Below, piece after piece: positions 11,890 to 24,400 of a stretch of DNA of 64,000 bases. Position 1 is the first letter of the stretch. Every line of letters starts with the position of its first letter. The DNA is from Branchiostoma floridae. Its lineage: Eukaryota; Chordata; Leptocardii; Amphioxiformes; Branchiostomatidae. Position numbers and translations under genes: made by a program. The notes under the pieces are model-generated. The model had not been told where the DNA came from. It worked only from the letters and a program-made list of their open reading frames with translations, and searched no databases. The DNA lies in assembly GCF_000003815.2 (NCBI RefSeq), contig NC_049983.1, positions 1,413,999 to 1,477,998 of the forward strand. The letters are read 5' to 3'.

Positions 11890-13100
11890 GGCAAACCATC
11901 CAGGGTGTAGTGCTGCTGTTTATTGACCGTTCCTCAGGTGTTGCAACACCGCTTCCTTAAACTTGACGGGATTAGCTTGAAGTGTCGTTGAGTATGGCAG
12001 GGTATTCCAATCGATAGTGGTTCTTGGGAAATATGAATGTTTGTGACAGTCTTTATTAGTCTTAATGGGTTTGTATGAGTTTGGGTGACTATGTCTAGAT
12101 TGCCTTGGGTTCGGCTGCAACTAGTAATCCACCGGTAGGGCTAGGAGATTTTGTCTAGATTTCTGGTAAGTCTGTTGGCTGTACTTCTATTTTTGAGTGT
12201 ATCCCAACCCAGGTCCGAGACTAGTTTAGTGGCGCTTATCTGAGAATTTGGACAGTTCGGGACATTTGAAGCAAATCTAGCCGCTCTTTTTTGGACCGCT
12301 TCGAGTTTGGAAATGTGGTTTTTCTGAAAGGATCACATGCTGCACTGGCATATTCAAGATGGGGTATGACCAGGCTAGTGTAGGCTTTTTGTTTGACCTT
12401 TTTGGGGCAGTCAAATAAGTTGCGCTTAACGAATCCAAGGGTCTTTGTTTGCTTTGCATGTAATGTTATCTATATGGTTGAACCATGATAGTTGGTTATT
12501 TAAGGTAACACCCAAGTATTTGTGATTACTGGTTTCCGTCAGAATGTGGTTACCTAGCCTATAGTCATATACTTTGGGTTTACGTTTATGTGTGAACTTC
12601 ATGACATGACATTTGTCAGGATGCAATTTCATCTGCCACTCCTCTTGCCATTTGTCTAATTTGTTAATGTCATCTTGTAACAGTGAATTGTCCTGGTCAT
12701 TTTTGATTTCCCTGTAGATGACACAGTCATCTGCGAAGAGTCTAATGTTGGAATTTAGGTCGTCAGCTAAGTCGTTTATATAGATTAGAAATAGTAATGG
12801 GCCAAGGACGGTACTTGTGGTACCCCAGAATCTACATTTGACCATTCAGAGTGTTCACCCCCAACCACTGCCCTTTGTTTACGATTTGTTAAGAAGTTCG
12901 TTATCCGTTTGAGCAATTGGTCTGAAATACCGTAGTTTTTTTAACTTCATGAGAAGTTGGTTGTGGGGCACTTTGTCGAATGCCTTAGCGAAGTCAGTTA
13001 TAATCATATCTGTTTGGGATCTGGTGTCAAGAGAAGTAGCTAAGTCATTTGTTGTCAATATGAGTACATGGAAGTAATCAGTCCCATCCATGAAATGAAT
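11890..13100 (-). pseudogene. 5'-truncated, frame-broken non-LTR retrotransposon (reverse transcriptase)
   Basis: Reading on the minus strand, pieces of a LINE reverse transcriptase follow in the right order but in different frames. At 13091-12879 is an ITDFAKAFDKVPH segment. At 12845-12426 are GPLLFLIYINDL and LFADD, the RT catalytic aspartate motif. At 12120-11920 is the family's C-terminal FPRTTIDWNTLPYS. Frameshifts separate the blocks and the 5' part with the endonuclease is absent, so it cannot encode a working protein. It resembles the CR1/L2/jockey group; the exact clade is not resolved. Confidence 0.85.
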
Positions 13101-13658
13101 GAAAAGTTTGTATCACTTTTGAACAATGAATATTTACTGACGGAAATATGGTCGTCGTTTTGTTTTATTCTGTCTAACGACCAATTTTACTTTGAAGAGG
13201 GTTAAAACTAAATTGTGTCATAATTACTTCTATGAAAGCATCCTTTCTAAATTCTCTCAGCTTTGAGGGGCTTCTTAGCGAAACAAAAATCACTACATTC
13301 ATCACATTTATTGCAAAACATCTATGTTTAAAAACATCTAAATATAAAGACTTACCCAACACATCATAAAAATTATGTTTTTGAAAGAAAGACTCAACCT
13401 GAAGTAATGTTGGTTCTTCTAGTGTCAGCTATCAGCAGTTATATTCACATAAGGCAAGACGTGCCAACATACAAAATCATGTTGAAGCATCGTGTAATGG
13501 GGGTATATTTTCACTCTATCAAACCAACGCTCAAAGAACGGCGAGTAAAACATAACCTTCTTGCCAGTGGTACAGGTATCAATATCAGTTATTTACATCA
13601 TATAATGGTATCTTCCATCTCAAGAAATGATGGAAGAATTCCTAGTGCTACATTATAC

Positions 13659-13722
13659 GGGTAATCAGTGCTACATTATACGGGTAATCAGTGCTTGTCT
13701 AGTCTACGTACCCTTTGACCCT
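13659..13722 (+). promoter_or_regulatory. Duplicated conserved promoter motif, kelch gene 2
   Basis: GGGTAATCAGTG occurs twice (13659-13670 and 13682-13693) within a 23-bp tandem duplication. GTACCCTTTGACCCT follows at 13708-13722, 24 bp before the ATG. The same two motifs precede gene 1. Confidence 0.45.
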
Positions 13723-13745
13723 TCGGGCATACCATCATCATCAAC

Positions 13746-16700
13746 ATGGCTGCCGCAGACCGAGAAGCCCACGTCAGCACAGTTCGTCCTCGTTCCTACC
13801 AAGACGAGAGCTATCTGCACGGGTTTCTTGGAACTGTAGGTGACTTACAGAAGGCTGGGGTACTGCAGGATGTCGTCCTTGAAGTTGAGGGCCAGCGGTT
13901 TCCCTGCCATCGGCTTGTTCTGTCGGCGGCCAGCCCCTACTTCAGGGCCATGTTTACAAGTGACATGGCGGAAAGTCGTCAGAAGACGGTTGCTTTACAG
14001 GTAGGTTTGGTGTAGAATTGAGTTAGAATAGAGTGAATCAGAGAACTTCCAAAGATACTACGTACCATAGAGAACATCTAAAACATGGTAATTTCATTGT
14101 TTACCAAAACGAACAAATGTTGAACTTTTCTTTCTCTAGATATGCCCCCCTCCCCACCTACTGACCTCTTTGAAATTTTGAGGTCAAAGTTCATGTTTTT
14201 GGCCACATTACTATGAGCATGTATCTTCAAACAAAGAGAGAGATTATGGAGATAAAATAACAGAATGGGAGAAAAAATGACATTCAAATTAAGATAATCA
14301 AGCAAATTGTGATATATTTCCCTTCTTTATAGAAGTTTATTTGCAAGTTCGTGCCCGAGGGCTAATTGCAAGTACATGGTATACACATAGTGACAATGGA
14401 CAGTCATAAACAATATTCTAATCTAATACTAGTGTTGGCTATTTCTAAACAGGTTGGGTTTGACTCCTTTTTTGGAAGCAGAGGGAGACGAAACGCCCAC
14501 ATTTTCTAAAATTTGTGGGTTCTGCGATTTCAAGAGAAAAGTGGCTTTCTAGTCGTCTGTCAATGTGAGGAAGTTGGGATAATACTTTATACACCCTTAC
14601 AATGATACCTTATTTGTTGAATGTTTGCGCATTGTTATTACTAACTGTTTTGCAGGGTTTGGATGCAGACATATTTGGGGAGCTCCTGAGTTACATCTAC
14701 TCGGGAACTCTCCATGTGTCCCTGGACAAAGTGCAGCACCTGTACCAGGCAGCCGACCTCCTCCAACTGGACTATGTGAGAGACACCTGCATCAGCTATA
14801 TGGCCATGAATTTGGAGCGCTCCACCTGTGTGGACATGTACAAGTTTGCTGATGTTTTTTCTGTAGATATTCTCCTGAGGCGTTGTGTGGAGTGGATCGA
14901 TATAAACTTTACTGAGGTGGGATTTACATTTTGATGGTAGGTCACCTTTGCAGATCATGAATCTTGAAACTAAATTGTCTTGTAAAACCCAAGTGACGGT
15001 AACTTTTCTATGCCGCCTATCAGTAGAATACTCTTTAGGAGTATTCCTTAACTTGTAGTGTTTACTGTTCAGTTTTAACAGGCCTTGTGTCAAGGGTTAT
15101 CCAACATGTAAACTGTTCCTCCACAGTTTTCCTTCAGTGAGGAGTTTTGCAGCTTGAGTGTGAATCAACTGACTGAGATCATCAGCCACGATGAGCTGGA
15201 TGTTAAAGAGGAGACAACAGTGTGGGAGGCTGTGGTGAGATGGGTGCAGCACAGCAAGGAGGATAGGTGGGTGTTATATAATTATAGGTATCGTTGTCTA
15301 CATACTGCATTGCATCATTTGCATGTATGACTGTAGAAGCTTGCAGTTATTGATGAATGATTTTACCTGTCTTTCCCTGAGACTTAAGATACCTAAATTT
15401 TCCTCTTCAATGTCTAAATGTTTAACACCCTATTTGAATCTCTTGTACACCACAGACTGCCCCACCTACCCAGCATCCTCCCTCACATCCGCTTCGGCCA
15501 ACTGACCTCAGATGACACGGCAGCCATCTTGGAACATTCGCTGATCAGGGAGGATCCTGGGAGTTTTGAGGTCATCAAGAATTTTGTAGAGAAAGGAAAC
15601 AATGACCTGAAACCTAGACTTGGGAGGACTACAGAAATGGTTCTGCTGTCTGATTTTAAGTCAGTATATACTTATTCGTTTTACCTTCTGGCTCTACAAT
15701 CCTTATACAAGGTTATTCCACATTTTGACGTCCTGCAATACACATTTTCCATGGAATACAATAAAAAGGCCCTGGGTCAAATCCCAACACTTACTGAATT
15801 TAATTTCTCTGAGGCTATAAGGTTAGATTTGACAGATAACGTCAGTGTATGCTGTGACATTGGCCTCATTCCTAGAAAAAGGGTATGCAAATCCATTTTA
15901 TTGACTGTTGCTTATGTGTTCTACCCTCTTCAGTTCCGGTGATCTCCTCTTCATGAACCCTCTGGAAGGGAAGTACATCACCTGCAGTTACAATCGTAAA
16001 GACCGTCCTGGAGCCATGGATTTGACAGTCACCAGTGATAACAACATCTACATCCTGACTCGTGATCGAGAGAGTAACGATCGGTCTGTGTTTAAATACA
16101 ACCATGCGGAGAATGTGTGGAAAAATGCTGGTATGTCTTCAATATCTAAGTCGCTGCGACCGGAACACCATTTGAATTGCCTAAATGAGCACCTCGTTGA
16201 AGTTGATCAAACTTTATACTACCTTGCTGAAAATACAGAAGGTGTGGTGTGGATGAGAAAGTACAACCGGCACACAGATCAGTGGCAGGAGTGTTCACAG
16301 CCACAATTTGACAATATTACATACAACTACAGTGCCGCATTGCCCTGCAGTCCACACATCTATTTCCTCACAACCTCGGAAGTGCATCGCTACGACCCGA
16401 GACAGGACCGTTGGTGCAAGCAGAGCCCATCACCAGAACTCAACCTTGAAATCGAAACAGCCGTTGTCATGGGAACAGAGATTTTCTGCACCGATTTTGA
16501 CTTCAGTCAGACCATGGTGTACGACACGGAATCAGACTGCTGGCAGGAACTGCAAGGCTGGCCGAACCCAGGAAACCGTAAAACTAGTAGTATTCCCAGT
16601 CTTTTCGTCTTGAACAACCAGCTGCACATATGGTTCATCTGTTGCTATGATCATAATGAGGATGAAGAAGAACACGTAGTATATGTGTATGACAAGTCTG

Positions 16701-16819
16701 CTGATGTCTGGAGAGACTTGAATGCCACTTTGCCTAATAAGGAATATTTCCGGTATGGTCGCCTGTGCCCTGCGCGTATATACCTACCGTATCTTAAAGT
16801 ACAGGATAAGGAGATCTAG
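13746..16819 (+). CDS. BTB-BACK-kelch protein, tandem copy 2 (5 exons, 581 aa)
   Basis: Exons are 13746-14000, 14656-14916, 15127-15266, 15456-15659 and 15934-16819, in the same lengths and phases as gene 1 except the last. They total 1746 nt. The BTB domain ([19 protein letters not shown]) is nearly identical to its neighbours. BACK retains [17 protein letters not shown]. The kelch part is more diverged, with repeats marked by NNIYIL, TLYYLA, HIYFLT and HIWF, and ends in YLKVQDKEI. Length and domain order fit the KLHL family, inferred to be CUL3 adaptors. No lesion is seen. It lies in a same-strand tandem cluster of three, 2.2 kb after gene 1. Confidence 0.88.
14335..14560 (+). mobile_element. 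Dispersed repeat fragment (LINE 3'-end type) in intron 1 of gene 2
   Basis: A segment beginning 'TTGCAAGTTCGTGCCCGAGG' and ending near 'GTGGGTTCTGCGATTTCAAG' matches 43550-43750 in the same orientation with many differences. The second copy follows a LINE C-terminal coding fragment, so this looks like a retrotransposon 3' end. Confidence 0.55.
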
Positions 16820-17540
16820 AATGTAACAATCTTACAGGGCAGGATTGTTTAATGATATTTGTGTTAAAATTTGGCTTCTGACTCTGAGGAGAACCCAAAA
16901 GTGGGATAGATATTTTGGAACATTTGTAACAAGTTGCATTTTGACGGAAACCCATTCACAAAGTGCCGTAGCCAAATGGCCTGAAAGCAGAAATCGGCGC
17001 CGCCATATGTACCATGTACATTGCTAGGAGAATGTTAACTTTTCGGGTTCTTTTTTAAGATACTCAGCTTCTCATGACTGACTTGATGTGTCTTCCACGC
17101 ATTAAAAAAGTTGTAATTGCTAGATACACCATTTATAAAAGTGTCGTAACAATTGTACTTATATTAATTTTCATGTTCATTTTCATGTCCTATAAAAGTT
17201 TTTTTTTTCTGTATTTGATTTTGTACTTTTTTTCACACTTTGTGTGATAGCCTGACGAGGTTTTGTATGTTAGTCTAAGTTTTGTATATTTAGACTAAGT
17301 TTTGAATGTTAGCCTGACTAAGTTTTGTATACGTATGTTACCCTGACTAAGATTTGTATGTTACCCTAAGTTTTTTTATGGTAGCCTGACTAAGATTTGT
17401 ATGTTACCCTGACTAAGTTTTGGATGTTAGCCTGACTAAGTTTTGGATGTGAGCCTCATTAAGCCTTGTATGTTAGCCTATTTTTTTCATGTGAGCCTAA
17501 TTTTTTTATTCTAGCAACCCTTTTAAGCCAGGCCTCTCGT
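16820..17540. repeat. 3' flank of gene 2 with degenerate ~24-bp tandem repeat
   Basis: Between about 17249 and 17515 the phrase 'GTTAGCCTGACTAAGTTTTG' recurs around ten times with deletions, as in TAGCCTGAC and TACCCTGAC variants. 16820-17245 holds nothing that I can support beyond gene 2's probable 3' UTR. Confidence 0.7.
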
Positions 17541-18441
17541 TGTAGGTCTCCACGGAGCCCAGGACAGTGAGAGTTTATGTTGAACAGAGTCTGACTATTG
17601 ATGTGAATTGTTTTAAGCTTTTGCAGAAAAAGATACTTGGAAATTTACACTCATTCATATGGATTACACCAGTTGACGTTTGCATATACTATGAATAACC
17701 TGTTGTATAATTTTGTGTTATGTTTCTTTACACTTAGTTATTCTTCAGAAGCCAGTTACGGTGTTACGCATGTCCATGAGATTAGAACAACTTTATATAC
17801 CTGCACTTCCTTTGACAATATATATGTATATCTTTGTATAATTTAACAATAAATCGATTAATAAACACAATGATTCATTCTTTAGTTAGGTGCTATAGTA
17901 CTAAGAAGAAATTGATAGATGATACATTCATAATTTTTGTTGTGATTTTTGACCCGTTTTACAGCATGTCTGTTACATTTTAAATGTTTCTAAGATAAAA
18001 AAAATAGCATTACCCCGTTTACTGCGTAAATGTATCTATGAAACCATCTGCATATTCCTTCAAAGCTACTTCGGCATTAAACCAGCACATGCAGAAGACA
18101 TACACCTAAATGAGGAAAGTTGATATATATCTTTAAAGAAAGATACCAACCTAGACGTACCGTAAGCCATCCGCAGACCCAACATCTTTCTACTGTATAA
18201 TGTTACACGCATTCACATACAGTCAAAAAGTACTAAGTTACCAAAACAATGAAAACTCGGGCATATTTTTAAAACGAATTCGAAGTCAGCACTGAAAACA
18301 GGAAATAAATCAAAATGATGTCGCTTATTTACATCTTATAGTAGGAACCCGTCCCCCGAGACAGATATAGACAGACCGCTACAATATGTGGGTAATCAGT
18401 GACTGACTTGACCCTGCTGTCATAGCATAGTTTATACCAAA
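17540..18441 (+). repeat. Duplicated 5' flank upstream of kelch gene 3
   Basis: This is the partner of 6265-7495; the two align through most of their length with small indels. It shows that genes 1 and 3 share a more recent or longer duplication than gene 2, whose upstream region is mostly different. Confidence 0.75.
18390..18418 (+). promoter_or_regulatory. Conserved proximal promoter motif, kelch gene 3
   Basis: GGGTAATCAGTG at 18390-18401 is retained. The second motif is reduced to TTGACCCT (about 18409), 24-51 bp before the ATG. Confidence 0.4.
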
Positions 18442-21400
18442 ATGGCTGCCGCACACCAAGAACCCCACGTCAGCGCAGTTCGTCCACGTTCCTACCAAGA
18501 CGAGAGCTATCTGCACGGGTTTCTTGGAACTGTGGACGACTTACAGAAGGCTGGGGTACTGCAGGATGTCGTCCTTGAAGTCGAGGGCCAGCGGTTTCCC
18601 TGCCATCGGCTTGTTCTATCCGCGGCCAGCCCCTACTTCAGGGCCATGTTTACAAGTGACATGGCGGAAAGTCGTCAGAAGACGGTTGTTTTACAGGTAG
18701 GTTTGGTGTAGAATAGAGTTAGAATAGGGTGAAACAGAGAACTTCTAAAGATGCTACGTACCATAGAGAACGCCTTAAATGGGAAATCCATTGTTTACCA
18801 AAACGAACAAATTAAGGTCTCAGAACACAGTATTTTATTTATAATAACATTGAATTCGACTGATATGTTAGGAATTGACCTCGGCTGACTTGAACTGTAA
18901 CGTTTTTGTTACCGTCAGAACCGCTGTTACCATGGCAACGGCCGCCAAGACCGCTCCCTATGCTTAAGTATAGGACTTAGTGCGGTCTAAAGCCCGCTCC
19001 GCTGGGGGTCAAATCAAAGTGTCTTTTATAGAAAAACGAGCAGGCAAATCTATGCTCATTTTCAGATATGTTGGAGGTCGTACCCTCGACTTCAACATAC
19101 TAAATTCTTGTAAATTGTATCTGCACCTTTCTATAGGTTTTGAGTCGTCGAACCACCTCACTTTGGGGTCCTTAACCATGTAAATCCCCATAGGCGAAAA
19201 ACTGTGTTCTGAGACCTTGAATCACAGCGTTAATTCCCCAGGGACGGGTAATAACATTGAATTCGACTGATATGTTAGGAATTGACCTCGGCTGACTTGA
19301 ACTGTAACGTTTTTGTTACCGTCAGAACCGCTGTTACCATGGCAACGGCCGCCAAGACCGCTCCCTATGCTTAAGTATAGGACTTAGTGCGGTCTAAAGC
19401 CCGCTCGACCCCCCCCCCCCCCTTTTTCCGCCCTAAAAAAGACTAACCCCCAATCCAAATCACTCAGAACGGTAGAATGTGGTCTGGCAAGCATCTTGTA
19501 GAAGAAAAAGTCAACCAGACTATTAAATTTGTTGAGATAATGAGACCAATTAGCGGCCCCTCAGATAGTCCTTGTACAGGGCCGACACCTGTGCTAGGCG
19601 CCGAAGTGCAAAGTTGGCCATATCTCAGGAACCATTTGGATTTCTGTTCTAAAACTTGGTACGGTTTTATATCTTGACTAGTTTTATTGTATGAATGAAA
19701 AGAAATCCAAGGTCAAGTTGGTTTAAGGTCTCAGAACACAGTATTTATACGCGACCCCCGTCCCCAAAAGTAGTTCGGGTTAAAATAGTGCACCGCAGTA
19801 CTTGCAAAGGCCGTAGTTATTCTTCCGTGTACAACAGCGAGGTGGAAACTGTGGTGAATGGTAGAGGAATATATCGTTGTTGATACGGTATAAGTTGGAT
19901 TACGTTGCTCCTTCGGCCAGCGGGAATTTGCGCCTTGATACTGTTACCGGCACTTCCTGTTCGTCGCCTGCAGTTCCATGACCTCCGCTGGGGGTCAAAT
20001 CAAAGTGTCTTTTATAGAAAAACGAGCAGGCAAATCTATGCTCATTTTCAGATATGTTGGAGGTCGTACCCTCGACTTCAACATACTAAATTCTTGTAAA
20101 TTGTATCTGCACCTTTCTATAGGTTTTGAGTCGTCGAACCACCTCACTTTGGGGTCCTTAACCATGTAAATCCCCATAGGCGAAAAACTGTGTTCTGAGA
20201 CCTTGAATCACAGCGTTAATTCCCCAGGGACGGGTAATAACATTGAATTCGACTGATATGTTAGGAATTGACCTCGGCTGACTTGAACTGTAACGTTTTT
20301 GTTACCGTCAGAACCGCTGTTACCATGGCAACGGCCGCCAAGACCGCTCCCTATGCTTAAGTATAGGACTTAGTGCGGTCTAAAGCCCGCTCCCCCCCCC
20401 CCCCTTTTCCGCCCTAAAAAAGACTAACCCCCAATCCAAATCACTCAGAACGGTAGAATGTGGTCTGGCAAGCATCTTGTAGAAGAAAAAGTCAACCAGA
20501 CTATTAAATTTGTTGAGATAATGAGACCAATTAGCGGCCCCTCAGATAGTCCTTGTACAGGGCCGACACCTGTGCTAGGCGCCGAAGTGCAAAGTTGGCC
20601 ATATCTCAGGAACCATTTGGATTTCTGTTCTAAAACTTGGTACGGTTTTATATCTTGACTAGTTTTATTGTATGAATGAAAAGAAATCCAAGGTCAAGTT
20701 GGTTTAAGGTCTCAGAACACAGTATTTATACGCGACCCCCGTCCCCAAAAGTAGTTCGGGTTAAAATAGTGCACCGCAGTACTTGCAAAGGCCGTAGTTA
20801 TTCTTCCGTGTACAACAGCGAGGTGGAAACTGTGGTGAATGGTAGAGGAATATATCGTTGTTGATACGGTATAAGTTGGATTACGTTGCTCCTTCGGCCA
20901 GCGGGAATTTGCGCCTTGATACTGTTACCGGCACTTCCTGTTCGTCGCCTGCAGTTCCATGACCTCCGCTGGGGGTCAAATCAAAGTGTCTTTTATAGAA
21001 AAACGAGCAGGCAAATCTATGCTCATTTTCAGATATGTTGGAGGTCGTACCCTCGACTTCAACATACTAAATTCTTGTAAATTGTATCTGCACCTTTCTA
21101 TAGGTTTTGAGTCGTCGAACCACCTCACTTTGGGGTCCTTAACCATGTAAATCCCCATAGGCGAAAAACTGTGTTCTGAGACCTTGAATCACAGCGTTAA
21201 TTCCCCAGGGACGGGTAATAACATTGAATTCGACTGATATGTTAGGAATTGACCTCGGCTGACTTGAACTGTAACGTTTTTGTTACCGTCAGAACCGCTG
21301 TTACCATGGCAACGGCCGCCAAGACCGCTCCCTATGCTTAAGTATAGGACTTAGTGCGGTTTAAAGCCCGCTGGACCCCCCCCCCCCCCCCCTTTTTCCG

Positions 21401-24400
21401 CCCTAAAAAAGACTAACCCCCAATCCAAATCACTCAGAACGGTAGAATGTGGTCTGGCAAGCATCTTGTAGAAGAAAAAGTCAACCAGACTATTAAATTT
21501 GTTGAGATAATGAGACCAATTAGCGGCCCCTCAGATAGTCCTTGTACAGGGCCGACACCTGTGCTAGGCGCCGAAGTGCAAAGTTGGCCATATCAAATAC
21601 ACGAAGTCCGTCAGGCCGCAAACTTGGTACGGTATTATATCTTGACTAGTTTTATTGTATGAATGAAAAGAAATCCAAGGTCAAGTTGGTTGAATCACAG
21701 CGTTAATTCCCCAGGGACGGGTAATAACATTGAATTCGACTGATATGTTAGGAATTGACCTCGGCTGACTTGAACTGTAACGTTTTTGTTACCGTCAGAA
21801 CCGCCGTTACCATGGCAACGGCCGCCAAGACCGCTCCCTATGCTTAAGTATAGGACTTTGTGCGGTCTAAAGCCCGCTCGACCCCCCCCCCCTTTTCCGC
21901 CCTAAAAAAGACTAACCCCCAATCCAAATCACTCAGAACGGTAGAATGTGGTCTGGCAAGCATCTTGTAGAAGAAAAAGTCAACCAGACTATTAAATTTG
22001 TTGAGATAATGAGACCAATTAGCGGCCCCTCAGATAGTCCTTGTACAGGGCCGACACCTGTGCTAGGCGCCGAAGTGCAAAGTTGGCCATATCTCAGGAA
22101 CCATTTGGATTTCTGTTCTAAAACTTGGTACGGTTTTATATCTTGACTAGTTTTATTGTATGAATGAAAAGAAATCCAAGGTCAAGTTGGTTTAAGGTCT
22201 CAGAACACAGTATTTATACGCGACCCCCGTCCCCAAAAGTAGTTCGGGTTAAAATAGTGCACCGCAGTACTTGCAAAGGCCGTAGTTATTCTTCCGTGTA
22301 CAACAGCGAGGTGGAAACTGTGGTGAATGGTAGAGGAATATATCGTTGTTGATACGGTATAAGTTGGATTACGTTGCTCCTTCGGCCAGCGGGAATTTGC
22401 GCCTTGATACTGTTACCGGCACTTCCTGTTCGTCGCCTGCAGTTCCATGACCTCCGCTGGGGGTCAAATCAAAGTGTCTTTTATAGAAAAACGAGCAGGC
22501 AAATCTATGCTCATTTTCAGATATGTTGGAGGTCGTACCCTCGACTTCAACATACTAAATTCTTGTAAATTGTATCTGCACCTTTCTATAGGTTTTGAGT
22601 CGTCGAACCACCTCACTTTGGGGTCCTTAACCATGTAAATCCCCATAGGCGAAAAACTGTGTTCTGAGACCTTAAACGTTTTCTTTGTCCCCCGTTATGC
22701 CCCCCTCCCCACCTACCGACCTCTTTGAAATTTTGGGTCAAAGTTCATATTTGTGGTCACACTATAATGGGCATGTATCTTTAACAAGAAAGGATCATTT
22801 ACAGGTATTGGACACAGATGAAGTACTAGTACGTAAGGAGTAGTATGATAATGTAGATAAAATAACACAATGGGAGAAAAAATGATATATAAACAAATTT
22901 GTGATATATTTTCTTCTTTATACACCCTGATAATGATAATGATACCTCACATGTGAAACGTTTGAATATTGTTACGATTTACTGTAATTCAGGGTTTGGA
23001 TGCAGGCATGTTTGGAGAGATCCTGAGTTACATCTACTCGGGAACCCTCCATGTGTCCCTGGACAAAGTGCAGCTCCTGTACCAGTCAGCCGACCTCCTC
23101 CAACTGGACTATGTGAGAGACACCTGCAGCAGCTACATGGCCATGAACGTGGAGCGCTCCACCTGTGTGGACCTGTTTAAGTTTGCTGATGTCTACTCTG
23201 TGGACATTGTCCAAAACCGTTGTCTGCAGTTGATCCATAGAAACTTTGCTGAGGTAGGTCATTTATTTTTATAGCAGATCACTTCATTTTTCCTCTCCTC
23301 TATTACAAGATGAAGTGAATACAAGGGTGGTTGGAATCTGTCATGAAATTCTAGAAAAATAAGTCTTTGTGTTAAAGATTATTGCAAAACGTTTGCAAAT
23401 TATATTTGGTTGCATTTTTTGCAAGTGGCCGTTATTTTACAGAATGTCATCTACAAATTTAAATTTTGTAACCTGCACAGCTGTCTTGAGTATTATTTTA
23501 AACCTACTTCTCAATGCTGTTTTTTTTTCTATTTGTAAGAAGCCTTTACCAATGAATGGTTGGTTTGCACAGTACCGTACATGAGCCAGGTAACATACAT
23601 GTACATGTGATCTGTGCCTTCACAGGTTGCCCGCAGCGAAGACTTCCACAGTCTGAGTGTGAATCAGCTGACTGAGATCATCATCCATGATGAGCTGAAT
23701 GTTAAAGAAGAGACAACAGTGTGGGAGGTTGTAGTGAGATGGGTGCAGCACAGCAGGGAGGACAGGTGGGTGTCAGTGTTCTATAGGTGTATAGTGTGCT
23801 TTTAATATGACAACAAACATGCTTGATTATAAAGCTGCTATGTTATTAAAAGTCAGCCAAATCCACCCCTACCCTGCACCCTACAGACTGCACCACCTAC
23901 CCAGCATCCTTCCTCACATCCGCTTCAACCTGCTGACCTCAGACGACACGGCAGCCATCTTGGAACACCCCGTAGTCAGGGAGGATCCTGGGAGTTCTGA
24001 GGTCATCAGGAATCTTGTACAGAACAGGAATTCCAACCTGAAGCCGAGACTTGGGCTTACCATGGAAATGGCTCTGCTGTATAATAGAGAACGGTCAGTA
24101 AATACTTATTCTTCGTTTGCCTTTCCACGTCGTAAACAGTCATGTATTGTAGCTTATTTTATTCAAGCTACAGTATCAGATTTGGTGACTTAAGCATTAT
24201 ATGCTGTGAACTTGGCCACATTCGCAAAGAAAAGGTATGGCTTTGCTGCACAGTATCAGTTTACAATATATTTTATCCCTCTACAGTTCCAATGAGCTCC
24301 TCTTCATGAACCCGCAGGAAGGAAAGTACATCAGCTGCAGTTACAGGCCAGACGATATTCCTGATTCCACAGCCATGACAGTCACCAATGATAACAGCAT

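Larger units (their letters stand above)
18812..22675 (+). repeat. Composite tandem array: ~500-bp unit (B) interleaved with 476-bp MITE
   Basis: The order is MITE (internally replaced) 18816-19216, B 19217-19726, MITE 19727-20202, B 20203-20707, MITE 20708-21183, B 21184-21690, B 21691-22195, MITE 22196-22671. The period is 981 bp where both parts are present. Copies are nearly identical, so amplification is recent. Outer borders are TTAA at both ends. Genes 1 and 2 lack the array at the homologous site, where flanking 'AACAAATGTT.AAC' is continuous. Confidence 0.92.

Noticed and set aside
18980-22646. Families of identical 60-71 codon ORFs repeated along the gene 3 intron
   Set aside because: They recur only because the DNA repeats are near-identical. 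They have no domain and no splice context, and they overlap on both strands.
18812-22675. CRISPR-like or satellite array
   Set aside because: Units are ~500 and 476 bp with transposon ends in a eukaryotic intron. There is no short repeat/spacer pattern.
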